Assembly (NCBI GenBank): GCA_025267735.1 | Contig: CM046294.1 | Location: forward strand, 3,754,001 to 3,818,000 | Length of the DNA: 64,000 nt | Direction of reading: 5' to 3' | DNA from: Mactra quadrangularis | Lineage: Eukaryota > Mollusca > Bivalvia > Venerida > Mactridae | Part shown: piece by piece, positions 47,997 through 58,880 of the stretch | Layout: each line of letters opens with the position of its first letter | Numbering within the stretch: the stretch's first letter is position 1 | Notes under the pieces: generated by a model | Databases searched by the model: none | Told to the model about the DNA's origin: nothing | What the model saw: only the letters and a program-made list of their open reading frames with translations | Made by a program: the position numbers and the translations under genes

Positions 47997-49150
47997 TATA
48001 CTCTCTGGTCATCAGCCTTCTGGTATCTATACACGACAATCTTCCTGGGAAGTCTTATACTTTATTTCAGTTTGTTTTTGTAATTTCTTGTATTTGTTAT
48101 GCTTTTTACATCATTTCAAGTGCTATTGTATATTTCTGTTGTTTTACAGTGAAAGTTAAGAATTCTACTCAATTCTACTCTTTTTGTTAAACATTGTACA
48201 TTATTTATATCCTATCAGAATCTCTGTGTTATTTATTCTTTGATTTTCAGCTTGGAATAAATGGTTATTTGTTTATTTTTTACACCTTGTTTTTAAATTA
48301 GTTATGTTGAGGTACTGTAATGCTCATTGTTTATCTTTGAACATATTGTTTTTGAATAATTTTTTTTTAGAAATGTTTGTTCTTATCTTTGAACAAATAG
48401 TTATGGAATGCATAAGTACAACATTTCTTTTTTTTAGCTTAAAACATAATTAAACATTAATTTCATGTTACATTTTATTCAGATCACAGGTCCCGGTCGC
48501 TTTACAAAACACCAAATTATTATTAATTTTTACTTAAACATGCTCCAATTATCATAAAAACACCAAATACTAAAGTTCCAGCCAAAAGCCAAAATTTTGT
48601 TTTGTAAAAAATTATAAGGTATCCAACAAGATGAAATCCTTCTGAATTTTACTCGGAAGAGATGTGACCAGTCGCCTTTCCAAGACTAAACGCTCATTTC
48701 CCTATGTTTAGTGCTAAATCCGAATACGGACATCACATGCTAGATAAATAAAAATTGAACTTTCAGCATCAATATCTCACTTCTCGCTCCCTTTCGTGAG
48801 ATTGTACCATTCAGTTTACTCGAATCGTTATTGTTTATCTCCTGTGTCAACCATTTCTTTGAATGAAGACGCGCACTCATCATGTTTGTTATTAGTCGTT
48901 TCTTTCAGACTAGAGTCATTGATTAAAACAACTTTATAGTAAGATATCGGAGAAGTGGTCTTCTTGTACGACTTGTCACGATTTAAGATTCCGATGACAA
49001 ATTTAACCTTTATCATAGATGACAGTTTTCAGTACATTTACTATTCTTGAAGTTCAGGAATCTTAGAGACCTGAGAAAGGGTTCTATTCCTTCGTAAAAA
49101 CTGCTTAAATCATGATAATACAGAAACAGGTTCTTTTTTTATCATAATGC
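47997..49150. other. intergenic, no supported gene
   Basis: AT-rich sequence. A 62-codon minus-strand frame with an ATG at 49016 is rich in Lys, Asn and Ser and ends at 48828. It has no recognised family and no clear splice context, so it is not called as a gene. Confidence 0.4.
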
Positions 49151-49365
49151 CTGAACAAGTTGATCATGTGTTCTATGGATTCGCTCGCACCTTAATTTTG
49201 ACGATATTTACAAAAAAATATTTTTATTTCCTTGCTCGCTCATAAAAATTTGGTCAAATAGCTATATAAAGCAACCAAATTAAGATTTTTTTTCTTTGCT
49301 TGCTTGCCCCATTTTTTCCCAGAAGATTCCGTAGAACACATCATCAACTTGTTGTGATCTTTAAA
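49151..49365. mobile_element. MITE with TGATCATGTGTTCTAT(G/C)GA ends
   Basis: AAGTTGATCATGTGTTCTAT GGATTC is matched at the right by the inverse of CCGTAGAACACATCATCAAC TTG. The TTGCTCGCTC and TTGCTTGCTTGCC runs inside recall 12800-12840 and 63190-63240. Related ends lie at 59050-59090. Confidence 0.6.
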
Positions 49366-50338
49366 CGCTGCTGAAAACATGAAAATCTGTCATTACAAGC
49401 ATTTGAAAATTTTGAAATTTCATCCATACATTATACAGTATATTCTAGGCTAGCTATGCTTATAGGATATAGTGTGTGCAGTCTACCAAATTAGGGGGTG
49501 TCCAGTTGCCAGGGACAACCAGTTTCGAGTTTTGGCAATCAATAATTTCCTTTGGGCAACCAAATATCTACAAACTAATTATAGCGCTTGCTACTAAAAT
49601 GGCCTGTTCTGGCAACCACTTTCATATTCTAATTTTGTGGACTCTGTGTGTGTTCTTGATTGTCTATTCTTATCATTGTAGATTGCTCAAAGTTTTATTG
49701 TTTTTCTGCTTATTTTATTTCATAATTATGGCCTATGATGTTGAACTTGGGTATAGTCCACAAATGATAAAGTTTCTATCAATACACTGTTGTATTCAAT
49801 GAAAGTTTATCAATAGAATTCTAGTACAGTGCCTGTTGGTCAGAATATCTAACCACAATTTTGACTAGAAATGTTTTGGAAACAGTTCATGCATACTTGT
49901 ACTTGTTTTTATTTAGCTTCATATTAAGGCAGCTCACTGGTCTATTTGCACATGTGCTGATTTTTTAGTGATTTATATTGGTAGTCAAAATTATGTCATC
50001 ACCAGTGGACGTATTTTGAATATTACTTGCAGACTGCTAAATTGCTGACTTCAAGTTTAAAATATCATGTATTTTCAACATAATTTTTGTTACAATTTCA
50101 TACAATCGATTTTTAGATCTGGTCAGATGACTGAAAAAATTGCATGTTATAAATTTGTATCCATGTTTTGTTGTGAATATCTGTCTACAAACAGTGTTCA
50201 ACTAATCATCTATGGACTATATTAACCAGTATTTGTTTTTTGTTCAGGAATATTTTACTCCAGTATTTTGTTATTTTACTCATATTTATTATATTTCACA
50301 AAAGTCTTACCTGTTGATGTATTCTAATCATTCGGAAC
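49366..50338. other. intergenic, nothing recognised
   Basis: The 108-codon frame at 49476-49802 has a run of hydrophobic residues but no recognised domain and no supporting splice sites. It is treated as chance. Confidence 0.4.
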
Positions 50339-50617
50339 TACCTCATCAATCTTCTACGCAGATAAACCTCGGATATCATATGGTGAAAAAGTAGATCTAG
50401 GAATTTTGGTTTCTGTGGTAATATAGTCTGAACTACACAGAAATACAACGTGTGAGACATTGTACTGATGAAATGAGGTGATAGAGGATGTAACAATGTT
50501 ATTATTAAATTTGACATCAAAATGACAGTCGCCAGACCTGATAACCTGGTTGTATTCCTACTATGTCTGATTTCCGAGGTATATCTTCGTAGATAATCGC
50601 CGAGGTTGTTCCGAATG
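50339..50617. mobile_element. MULE-type MITE, copy 3
   Basis: The ends are CATTCGGAACTACCTCATCA and CGAGGTTGTTCCGAATG. The 9-bp duplication is imperfect (GTATTCTAA-T on the left, GTATTCTTA on the right). The interior is shorter than in copies 1 and 2. Confidence 0.82.
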
Positions 50618-50767
50618 GTATTCTTACCTGTTGACTTCTAGTCTGTAACAAGTCACTGACTGTCACATAATTATGAGCTGTGTTTAAAAATTCATTTTAA
50701 ACTGTTTTCCAAGGAAAAAGCATTTCCTTAAAAGTAAAATGTATAGGCCTATATTAGAATAACATTT

Positions 50768-51080
50768 GTTTGCCTTTTACTGACCAAACTGAAAAAATGC
50801 CGCCGACTCAAAAAAATTTATTCGAAAATAAATGAGGTGGGTTTTTATTATTGGTCACGTCCCTTTATCATATTACTTACCGGTAGTTTCTTTACACCAA
50901 TAATTCTGCTTAAGAAACATGTTAAAATCATAGAATATTAGATAAATATAATTCATATATATACATGAAAAAAGTTGTTTTGCCAGATCTACCTTATTGA
51001 GGGATAATTCTTGAAAAAAAAATGTTTTCAACCTACCGACCCAACCAAAAAATTTAGGGTCCGTAAAGGGCAAACAAAGT
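50768..51080. mobile_element. MITE with GTTTGCCCTTTAC ends, copy 2
   Basis: The ends GTTTGCCTTTTACTGACC and GGTCCGTAAAGGGCAAAC are inverted. The interior ATTGGTCACG and GGTAGTTTnTTTACnCnAAT are shared with copy 1. Confidence 0.75.
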
Positions 51081-51265
51081 ATTTTTTAGTTTAGGCCATA
51101 AGGCCCATAACAATTTTTTGTAAAATGTATAAAGAACTACGGGACTGTACTTAGATTTTACTTGATCAGTGTGGCATGTTATTGAGTTTTGCTGTCCTTG
51201 AACTTTGAGTTGTTAGACTTGTACCTGTACACATCTCATTAAAATGTCTTCAGTAATGTCATAAC

Positions 51266-51423
51266 ATTCTCGTACCCAAAGGCTATCAAGATTCTGGATC
51301 TATGTTGCTGTCGAGTCAAATCCTGGTAACTTCACTTTTTGGAATTGAAATCACAAGGTTTTGACTGGACAACAATGTTGGCTTGTTTGATCAAGAATCT
51401 TAACCTTTGGGTACGAGAATGTA
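51266..51423. mobile_element. 158-bp palindromic MITE, CATTCTCGTACCCAAAGGCT ends
   Basis: The left end CATTCTCGTACCCAAAGGCT then ATCAAGATTCT is the inverse of the right end AGAATCTTAACCTTTGGGTA then CGAGAATG. A shorter copy is at 62386-62440, and a single end lies near 59015-59045. Confidence 0.8.
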
Positions 51424-51560
51424 TCAGAAATGCTTGATGTATTTTACATGTTGAACTCTGAATGCTGAATAAATATATTATTATTTACAGTTTTATAGTT
51501 GCTTGATTATGTGTGCCTCTACTTGACTGTGTTAATCTAGCAATGGTCTACTCTGGCTGT

Positions 51561-51803
51561 AGTCCGTTTTTTTACTCAATTGTCAAAGCTTGAATAATTT
51601 CACGGTGACTGAATGCATTATTTTTATGCTAGTGGCCTCATTGTTATTGAAATATCTTTACTAAAACATATCATCAACATACAGAGATCTTCTCAATCAT
51701 AATACATGTACACACTGGAAATAAATGTATCACAATGATAATTTTAACTTACGAAATCACAGTAAAATTATTCATGTTTAGACAGTTGAGAAAAAAAGAA
51801 CCA
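51561..51803. mobile_element. MITE with TTTTTCTCAACTGTCAAA ends, copy 1
   Basis: The left end is GTCCGTTTTTTTACTCAATT GTCAAAGCTTGAATAATTTC. The right end is GAAATCACAGTAAAATTATT CATG... GACAGTTGAGAAAAAAAGAA. These are inverted ends around an AT-rich interior. Confidence 0.8.
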
Positions 51804-52044
51804 TACAAGGGCTGCATTATTTTACAAAAAAAAAACCCGTACTTTAAGGATAAACCTATAAATAATATTTAAAGAGTCAAATGGTTTAGTAGCCGGTCTT
51901 GGTGCTATTTATGTTCTGGATGAGGTCGTAAACAGTCAATATAAGAAATATGGACTGGGTAGCCGGTCAATATACTGGATGACGTCATATTAAATATAGA
52001 AGGGTGTATGAAAATGAGGTACAATATATAACTGATTAAACTAC

Positions 52045-52300
52045 CTTATTGTTTGTTTTTTCTCAACTGCCAAAACATGAATAATTTCACGGTGAATGTG
52101 TTTGTTAAAATTATTGTTGTAATACACCCATGAGTTTACGAAAGTGTGTATTATGATTGAGTAAAGCTTCTCATGCCGTATGATAAGTTTTAGTCAAACT
52201 ATTTTTTAATTAGAATTAGGCTGCCAGTACAACAACAATGCATTCAGTCACCATGAAATTATTCAAGCTTTGACAGTTGAGAAAAAACGGACAATAACAG
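52045..52300. mobile_element. MITE with TTTTTCTCAACTGTCAAA ends, copy 2
   Basis: The left end TTTTTTCTCAACTGCCAAAA then CATGAATAATTTCACGGTGA is the inverse of ACCATGAAATTATTCAAGCT then TTGACAGTTGAGAAAAAAC. It lies only 240 bp from copy 1 in the same orientation. Confidence 0.82.
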
Positions 52301-52679
52301 AAGTCAATATTCAGCCATGATGGTCCAATACCATTGATAATTAACTTTTAATCTTTAGTATCTTGCATATATATATCTTCAATCATTCTTTTACTCTAAG
52401 GTTATCGAGATAGTCGATCTAAAGCTAGTATCCAGAATCCTAATAGCCTCTGTGTATGAGAATGATCATCAATCTGGTTACAATCCAATTTAAAATTCTC
52501 ACATACTTGGTTATATTACCTCTGACTAGCTCACAGTTCAGGTCATATATCCGCTGACCTTTGCTGTGTAATAATAATACATGACACAACATCCTATGTA
52601 TCATCCAATCACAATACATGAAGAGTCGAAGACACACATCTGCATTGGATAACCTGATAAAAAAACTGATGCTATTGAT

Positions 52680-52765
52680 AGTGTTTCGTCTTGATGAAAG
52701 CTGTGTATTGATTGGTCAACACTAAGGTCATATGAACGTAACCCCTGTTCAATGTGAGATCCTAT
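52680..52765 (+). mobile_element. fragment related to repeat R57.8
   Basis: GTGTTTCGTCTTGATGAAAG and TATTGATTGGTCAACACTAA match 58045-58105 (TTTTCGTCTAGATGAAAGCT, GATTGGTCGACAC). Confidence 0.6.
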
Positions 52766-52788
52766 GACAGCAGTCTATAGTATTATTA

Positions 52789-53030
52789 TACCCCCGCTTC
52801 GAAGAAGAGGGGGGTATACTGTTTTACCCTTGTCCGTGCGTGCGTGCGTGTGTGCGTCCGTCCGTTACAAAATTTCTGTCGCAGTTTTCTCAGCAACTAT
52901 AACATGCAGCAGCCTAATACTTTGCATATTGCTTCATCCCATAGTCCCATGTGGTGTAAAGCGATTTCATGCTCCTTGCTTATCTACTTCCTGTTTGACG
53001 CATATTTTTAGATTTTTGCGGGGGTATCAC
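52789..53030. mobile_element. element with ATACCCCCGC ends and a (GTGC/GTCC)n run
   Basis: The left end ATACCCCCGCTTCGAAGAAG and the right end TTTTTGCGGGGGTAT are inverted. A TGCGTGCGTGCGTG ... CGTCCGTCCGT array sits inside. This layout is common in molluscan genomes (my recollection). The 89-codon frame across it is not a gene. Confidence 0.7.
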
Positions 53031-53404
53031 TAGTGAGCATTAGCTTACAGATTTACTTGTTATTATTATTATAAGGATACATGTTTATGTAGATTGATAT
53101 ATCATATGCATTAAGCAATGCATCCTTAACTTTCTTACCCATTCTGCTAAGCAGAAAAGTGTTTACCAATTGCCGCACATCAAATCTCCAACGCCAGTTA
53201 GTTTAATGCTTTTTGCAAACAGCCTAGCACACATATTTCTGCTTAGCCTCGAGTAGGTATCATTTAAATCTGACCAAAATTAAAAGACCTACAGCTTTTC
53301 AAAACTCGAAGTCCATGCTGATTTTTCGCTGTTTTTTTCTCTTAAAACCGTTGCATTTGTGATGTCGTGGTCACGGGGTATTGTCACCGTGTATTAATAA
53401 GAGG

Positions 53405-53695
53405 GAGCACAATGAAAATAAGGATTAAATTCCTTTTTTGTGCCATCCCTATGTATTCAATATGGTCTTAAACAATGCAATCAAGTGCAATGATACTTCT
53501 TATATTTCTGAATTAAAATTTGCCTATCAACAATAAACACCTGTTTTAACCATTCTCATCTTACTGTACATGCAATTTTATAGTCTGTTTTATATATACA
53601 TACATAATCTTTATTTATCTTTATATTGTACCATCGTTTGCTCACCATTCATGTACCATGTCAATGTCATGAAATATAAATATATATATATATAT
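53405..53695 (+). repeat. ~290-bp dispersed repeat, copy 1
   Basis: Collinear with 61946-62245. Shared blocks are AATAAGGATTAAATTCCTTT, TTTGTGCCATCCCT, CAAGTGCAAnGATACnTCTT, ATCTTTATTTATCTTT and TACCATGTCAATGTCATGAA. No tRNA head was seen. It could be a retroposon 3' end. Confidence 0.8.
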
Positions 53696-53774
53696 CTGCA
53701 ATTGATAATTTAGTGCTAGTTGGGAATTTTGTTCTGATAGTCTACTATGGCTGTGCATAAGATGTCCATTGAAA

Positions 53775-53995
53775 CTGAGTAAGCGTGGCCGAGTGGTTAC
53801 AGCGTTGGACTCGTAATGATTGGATAGGCAGCTCCACGTTGGTTCAAATCGAGCCCAAGCCTACCTAGTTGTTACATTTGAGCAAGAAACTATTCAACCA
53901 GCTCAGAACTAGGGGGACCAAGGAAAGGACTCGGGTGTGATTAAATTGTAAGAACTTGTTTCACAATAAAGCTAATAATGTTAGGATTAACTAAC
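53775..53995 (+). mobile_element. tRNA-derived SINE family F
   Basis: The A box GTGGCCGAGTGGTTACAGCG and the B box GGTTCAAATCG are followed by AGCCTACCTAGTTGTTACAT, TTGAGCAAGAAACTATTCAA and CACAATAAAGC. The head resembles a class II (Leu/Ser-type) tRNA, having a long variable-arm region. Confidence 0.75.
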
Positions 53996-54367
53996 TAAAC
54001 ATTCTCGGAAGATTAAAATTGTTTAATTTAATTTGTGTTTATTTCTTAGCTTTAAACAAATAAACAAGAACAATTAAAAGTAATTTCAAAAATTGCAACT
54101 GCGTTTACATGCAATGTTTGTATTTTATTGAAATAAATTGGATGAGCTGAAAGTATTCGCCGGTACTGATCGTTTTTTGCGAATTTAGTTTATTATTCAT
54201 CCGTATAATGCGTGCAAAGCTATAATATTACTTTGTCAATTTTAAAAGTACTTTTACAAATATTTTTAATGATTACCTTGACATTTTTGAAGGCTATTAT
54301 ATAAATGTAAATGATGCAGTGATATTCATCGAGCTAGTTGTATTATTGTACCCCGTACAATATTTTA

Positions 54368-54640
54368 GGCCATGTCAAATTGGAATTCTGTTTAGCGTCA
54401 ACTCAACTTTGACAAACCTAGGTACCTATCCACAAAAACACACAAACCAAAAACGAAACAAAAATATTTTTACGGCAAAAATCAATGCATTATGATTTGT
54501 TCAATGGAATAACATACTCATAATATGTTAAATTGTCGTATCGAATCCCGAAAATTTTACCTACAATTTTGTTTTGATTGAGGACCCTAAAATCTACGCG
54601 CACGCGGACGCTTAACAAAATTCCGACATGGCATGGCCTT
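54368..54640. mobile_element. MITE with GGCCATGCCAAGTTGGAATT termini, copy 2
   Basis: The left end GGCCATGTCAAATTGGAATT and the right end GCTTAACAAAATTCCGACAT GGCATGGCC are inverted. AAAACGAAACAAAAATATTT TTACGG and CTACGCGCACGCGGACG are shared with 11709-12086. Confidence 0.8.
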
Positions 54641-56857
54641 ACCTATTGGCGCGGAAAATCGAGATTTTTTGGCGCGTGATTTTACTGTTGCAAAAAATAT
54701 AGATTTTGTTCAAATAATCAGAACAAAGGCTGATCTCAGGTTGAATATTTACAGAAGATCTCTTAAGTTTGTTAACCAGTTTTTAAACTGTATTAAACTA
54801 CTTAAAACCAAACAGAGGATGTTGACAGTTTAGTAAAATAAATAAATGTTCACAGTTCATACATATAAATACGTTGTTTAAAACTATGGCAAGCCGTGAT
54901 TGTACTAGCTGTAGACTATTTTACTGTTGTTTACTATTTTTGAACACAGTATTTTAAAACTTATAGGTAGATCCAAATTGAATGCTCAAAATTTCGTTTT
55001 TTTCAATACTGTTATTATATTCATTGTTTCGTGATACGTGTAGTCGTAGTTAATGAAATTTCCATCAAATACATTATGCTATGTTGTTAAAATATAGTCC
55101 ATCTTAGTGACTTATTTTCAGCAGCAAGCATTGAGAGTCATCTAAATGTCATTTAACTCGTTTTAGAATAAACTGAGAACATTTAGGACCATTCTATAAA
55201 TAGAAGGTGAAGATATCACCTCTATACTAAGACGCGCAACCGTCACAAAATTCGGCGTTTGGTACGCAACAGAATAACGTGCGGCGCATGAAGACAAAAT
55301 CGTTGGATTTTTTCGTTTTTTGACAAACTCGTTGTTGAAATGTAAAATAAATGATCACTCATAGCTACAGGAATATAAATCTATATATACAAAGTACTTT
55401 TAAACCTCTGCAGGTATTGGTGCATAGTTAAACCGTGTAACCTAGTTTCGATTTCAAATTACTGTGTAAAGAGTGACAGATGTAAACACGTTATGATGAA
55501 GGTTTAACTACCGGTATATAAGTTTAATTTAATAAGGTTAGTTGGTTGGATAGTCAAATTGTATTGAGTTGACACAAAATTCATACTCTTTTTGTTCAGT
55601 ATTCTTGATGGGGGAAATTGATAGAATGTAAACATTGCCACGTGTTTTCAGGTAAATAAACAGTTTTACCCGTGATGCGCGGCGTCTCCGTACAGAGGTC
55701 AGTCAGACCGTTTGTGTACAGAATGCATTTAGGACCCACGAAAAAAACAGAGTCTTTCAAAAGCTCAGCATTAATTAGTCAAATTATGATTTAAATTACA
55801 TGTACTTTAAATGAATAATCTTTAATTACGGTAAAATTACTTATGCAAGATTTTATTTGCCAAACATTTTATTTGTTTCATCAAACATATAGGTGTAGAT
55901 TATGTAAATAAAGTTATCAACGTACATGTATGTGTAGGGCGTGATTTGTCGCCTGTCGGTGTCAGTTTTCGGGGTTTTATATTAATGTAATCTACAATAT
56001 CTATAATAGCAACATTTTTTTACTCTTACATTTCTTTCCCGATTTCCCCCAAACAATTTGTACAGGGGAATCATAATAAGCAATGGCAAGTCACAGGCTA
56101 ATGTTGATAAAAAGGGATGTTAGTTGTTTTATGCATTATTTAAATCATTTTTTTATGACTGTTGGAAGAATTTGACAAAAGTGTATGTTTTCATTCTGAA
56201 GATTACGCGGCTTTGTATACGCTGATTTTGCACACTTTGTTTCCATAAGCAGCAGACGAACTCCAGGCACAATTTTAGTCAAAATACACAAACGGCGTTC
56301 CATATTTTTACCTAACAGATTGAAAGTAGAGCAGTGTCATTATAAATGCGGATATATGCAAACGACGACCTAACAATCTTAAATTTGAATACGATGTAAA
56401 TATCGACAGCTCGATGTGAAAACTGGATGAAAATTTATTCAAAACGGACAACTTTCCATGATTTGCATTTGACGGATGGAATAATATATATACATAGCGA
56501 ATACGGAATAGGTGAGATTACTAATTGTTGTTTTTAAAGTATAAGTTTAATTTTAATTCAAAATGTATTATATTTTTCTATCAATTGATGCGTGAAATGC
56601 TTTTTTAAACATACTTTTTGTATAATTTTCTATGCTTAATTTCTTCATTAGCTATATTCTGAAGTCGATTTAAAAACACTATTTAAAATTAAAAGCTTGG
56701 TTTTCTTGTGTGATGGAAGGCAGTTGCTTGAACTGGTACTTCCTAGAAAGAATGATGGTTTAAAGGTGGTTCAGGATATCTAAAGACTAATCTAAACTGT
56801 AATCTATGTTAGCAATGCCTCATGCTATACTAAACGAGCTATCACTGTAAACCTAAA
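54641..56857. other. intergenic; CpG-richer stretch 55190-56510
   Basis: No gene was recognised. Between about 55190 and 56510 CpG is more frequent than nearby. The stretch contains a short palindrome GGTGAAGATATCACC (55206-55220). It ends at a plausible splice donor, GAATACGGAATAG|GTGAGA (donor at 56511). It could be a promoter with a non-coding first exon for the downstream SLC5 gene, but nothing proves it. Confidence 0.3.
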
Positions 56858-56916
56858 GCTCGTTTAGGATAAAATATTGTTTAGATTCGTCTCAAGTTAT
56901 CCTAAACGAGTTATAA
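56858..56916. mobile_element. miniature of the TATAGCTCGTTTAGGATAAC MITE
   Basis: AGCTCGTTTAGGATAA is followed within 60 bp by its inverse TTATCCTAAACGAGTTATA. The full-sized relative is at 33218-33489. Confidence 0.8.
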
Positions 56917-57275
56917 TGCATATGACTTTTGACTGTAGACAAACAACAAACACTAACACAAACAAAAACAACAGAAAAAAAGCTATACTTGTAAATACAC
57001 ACCTACATTTATATGATGTATAATCATATTTAGCAATAAGCGTACTTTTAAAAATAGTCTCAAAAGGCCCAAATGTTGCGTTTATGAAAAGTACTAATTG
57101 TTTGTGTTTACATCAAGCGTACTTTAATAAAATACAACCATGAAGGCTCACAATGTATACACGTTAGTAATATTTGTATTACCTTATACATGATGTAAAC
57201 TTGTTTCACTTGACAAACAAGTATAGTGAGGCTCATTCATGCCTCAATGCATTGAATGAAAGGTTTATTTTCCAT

Positions 57276-57556
57276 AGGCGGATCCAGCGGGGGGGGGGTC
57301 AGGGGGGTCCGGACCCCCCCTAGAATTTGGAAAATGTACCTGTCCAATAGTGTATTTCTTGACTGTAAGTCATTTTTAAGCAGCATAAAGCAATTTTTCT
57401 CGGGGCTTAAGATAGATTAACTGGTTATGTAGTTTTTATTATTAATATGTTGCATTTTTTCTGCAAAATGTGTATAATGTGGTTGTGGTTCGAGGTTAGG
57501 ACCCCCTCCCCTAGAAAAGTTCGACCCCCCCCCCAAGAAAAAAATCCTGGATCCCT
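57276..57556. mobile_element. MITE with GGCGGATCCAG termini, copy 4
   Basis: AGGCGGATCCAGCGGGG is followed by a GGTCCGGACCCCCCC zone and ends AAAAAAATCCTGGATCC. The interior is the same as in copies 1 and 2. Confidence 0.85.
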
Positions 57557-57794
57557 TGTTTTAATTTGTTTCTGTTCGCGAACTGTCATACTTAAGATCT
57601 TCATTAGATAGGCTTCACTCTAAAATTTGAATTTTAGCAAATCGTTACTTAGTCTGGATTACCTGCCCCTTACCACTATCGTTATCGGGACAGGCAAACC
57701 GTAATAATGACTTCCCCTCACTTATTATTCAGGAAACAAAATTTTCGTTTACGTTTTCTTAATCTTTCATGATCATTTGCTAACGATAGTAGCT

Positions 57795-58140
57795 TTAGTA
57801 GCAATCTGATTAAAACCCGATCTAAAATTTTACACTCGCTAATTTAGATCTGGCCTTTTCCAAACGAAGGTCACGTTTTCTCATCATAATATTCATGACG
57901 AAATTGTTATGATACGTAATTTGTTTACATCGCCTACGTCACGCAAGTTAAAATGAGCCGCCCAATCGCAGACTGTGAATAATACTGCTGTTAAATAAGC
58001 ATGCAAACCTTGGTCTAAAAATAGAAAATACGAAATCAAAATGTGTTTAATAGTGTTTTCGTCTAGATGAAAGCTACGCATTGATTGGTCGACACAAAGT
58101 TCATCTCGACGTGACCTTCCACGGAAAAAGTAGAGATCCT
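57795..58140 (+). mobile_element. dispersed repeat R57.8, fullest copy
   Basis: It begins GCAATCTGATTAAAACCCGA. It contains CATAATATTCATGACGAAAT, ACATCGCCTACGTCACGCAA and GATGAAAGCTACGCATTGAT, and ends near CGTGACCTTCCACGG. Parts recur at 31671, 36765-36970 (-), 52680-52765 and 21365-21480. Confidence 0.65.
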
Positions 58141-58429
58141 GTACGACAACGCTCTACAGGATATCTGTTAACGGAGAGTGCTTTAGTAAGAGCTCCGTAC
58201 TATATAGATCATTCGATTTCGATTTTTACCGATTGCACATATATTTAGTGAACGATTAACAAAAAAAAAACATGTCTCGAAGTGAACACCATTCGAACGT
58301 GGATTAGTGTCGTTAGAATTTTGGATACTTTGTTGTATAAATGTAACCGAACAACTAAATGTTCATTTGAAAACATAATTATCCAATATCAAATTCATCA
58401 CATTGAGCGCGGCCATTATCATGCTTTGC

Positions 58430-58655
58430 CTGACGTACTTTTACCTGTCAAAGTACGACTGGGAACAGACAAATTATTACTCAGTTCATTTCGAATATGT
58501 TTATTTGGATCACCTCGACTATCTTCTACGTCTGTAATATCTCTTCCAAAAGGGGTTTATAGCTTGGCCAGTGCTTGTAGGTCTTCAGTAGCTATGCCAA
58601 TGCCAGTTGAATCCTGGGCCTGTTGCTCAGTTATTAGCGCGACGGATTTTTAACC
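58430..58655 (-). pseudogene. possible coding relic, minus strand, unassigned
   Basis: The minus-strand frame reads KSVALITEQQAQDSTGIGIA and then TEDLQALAKL, a stop, then TPFGRDITDVEDSRGDPNKH and IRNELSNNLSVPSRTLTGKS. Its composition is more protein-like than the opposite-strand frame of 123 codons, which looks like its antisense shadow. I do not recognise a family. It may be a piece of a retroelement gag-like protein. Confidence 0.25.
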
Positions 58656-58880
58656 TAGTTTCCCAAAGGAGGTACGCTTTCAAACCCTACCGGGGCAGTT
58701 ATACCCTTTCATGAAAATTTGATAACAATGTCTATTTTCCTCCATTATTAACGTATATTGAGAAGTTGTCGGCCTTGTGAAAGTTAATGAGAGTACTGAT
58801 TATAGATAAGGGTTCAGGAAAGCTTAGTTAGGTGTGTTGGTCGCCGTAAAATAAACTAAATTGTGTTGACACGGAGTGAA
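58655..58880 (+). mobile_element. tRNA-derived SINE family B, copy 3
   Basis: CAAAGGAGGTACGCTTTCAA is a degraded B-box zone. The body TACCCTTTCATGAAAATTTG, TTATAGATAAGGGTTCAGGA and AAGCTTAGTTAGGTGTG follows and ends TTGTGTTGACACGGAG. Confidence 0.75.

Noticed and set aside
48828..49016. 62-codon minus-strand frame with ATG, Lys/Asn/Ser-rich
   Set aside because: The composition is what AT-rich noise gives. No conserved motif, and an upstream stop is close.
49476..49802. 108-codon hydrophobic frame
   Set aside because: No domain, no clear start context (the likely membrane runs come from T-rich DNA) and no splice sites.
52789..53033. 89-codon frame over the CGTCCGTCCGT array
   Set aside because: It is translation of a simple repeat within a mobile element.
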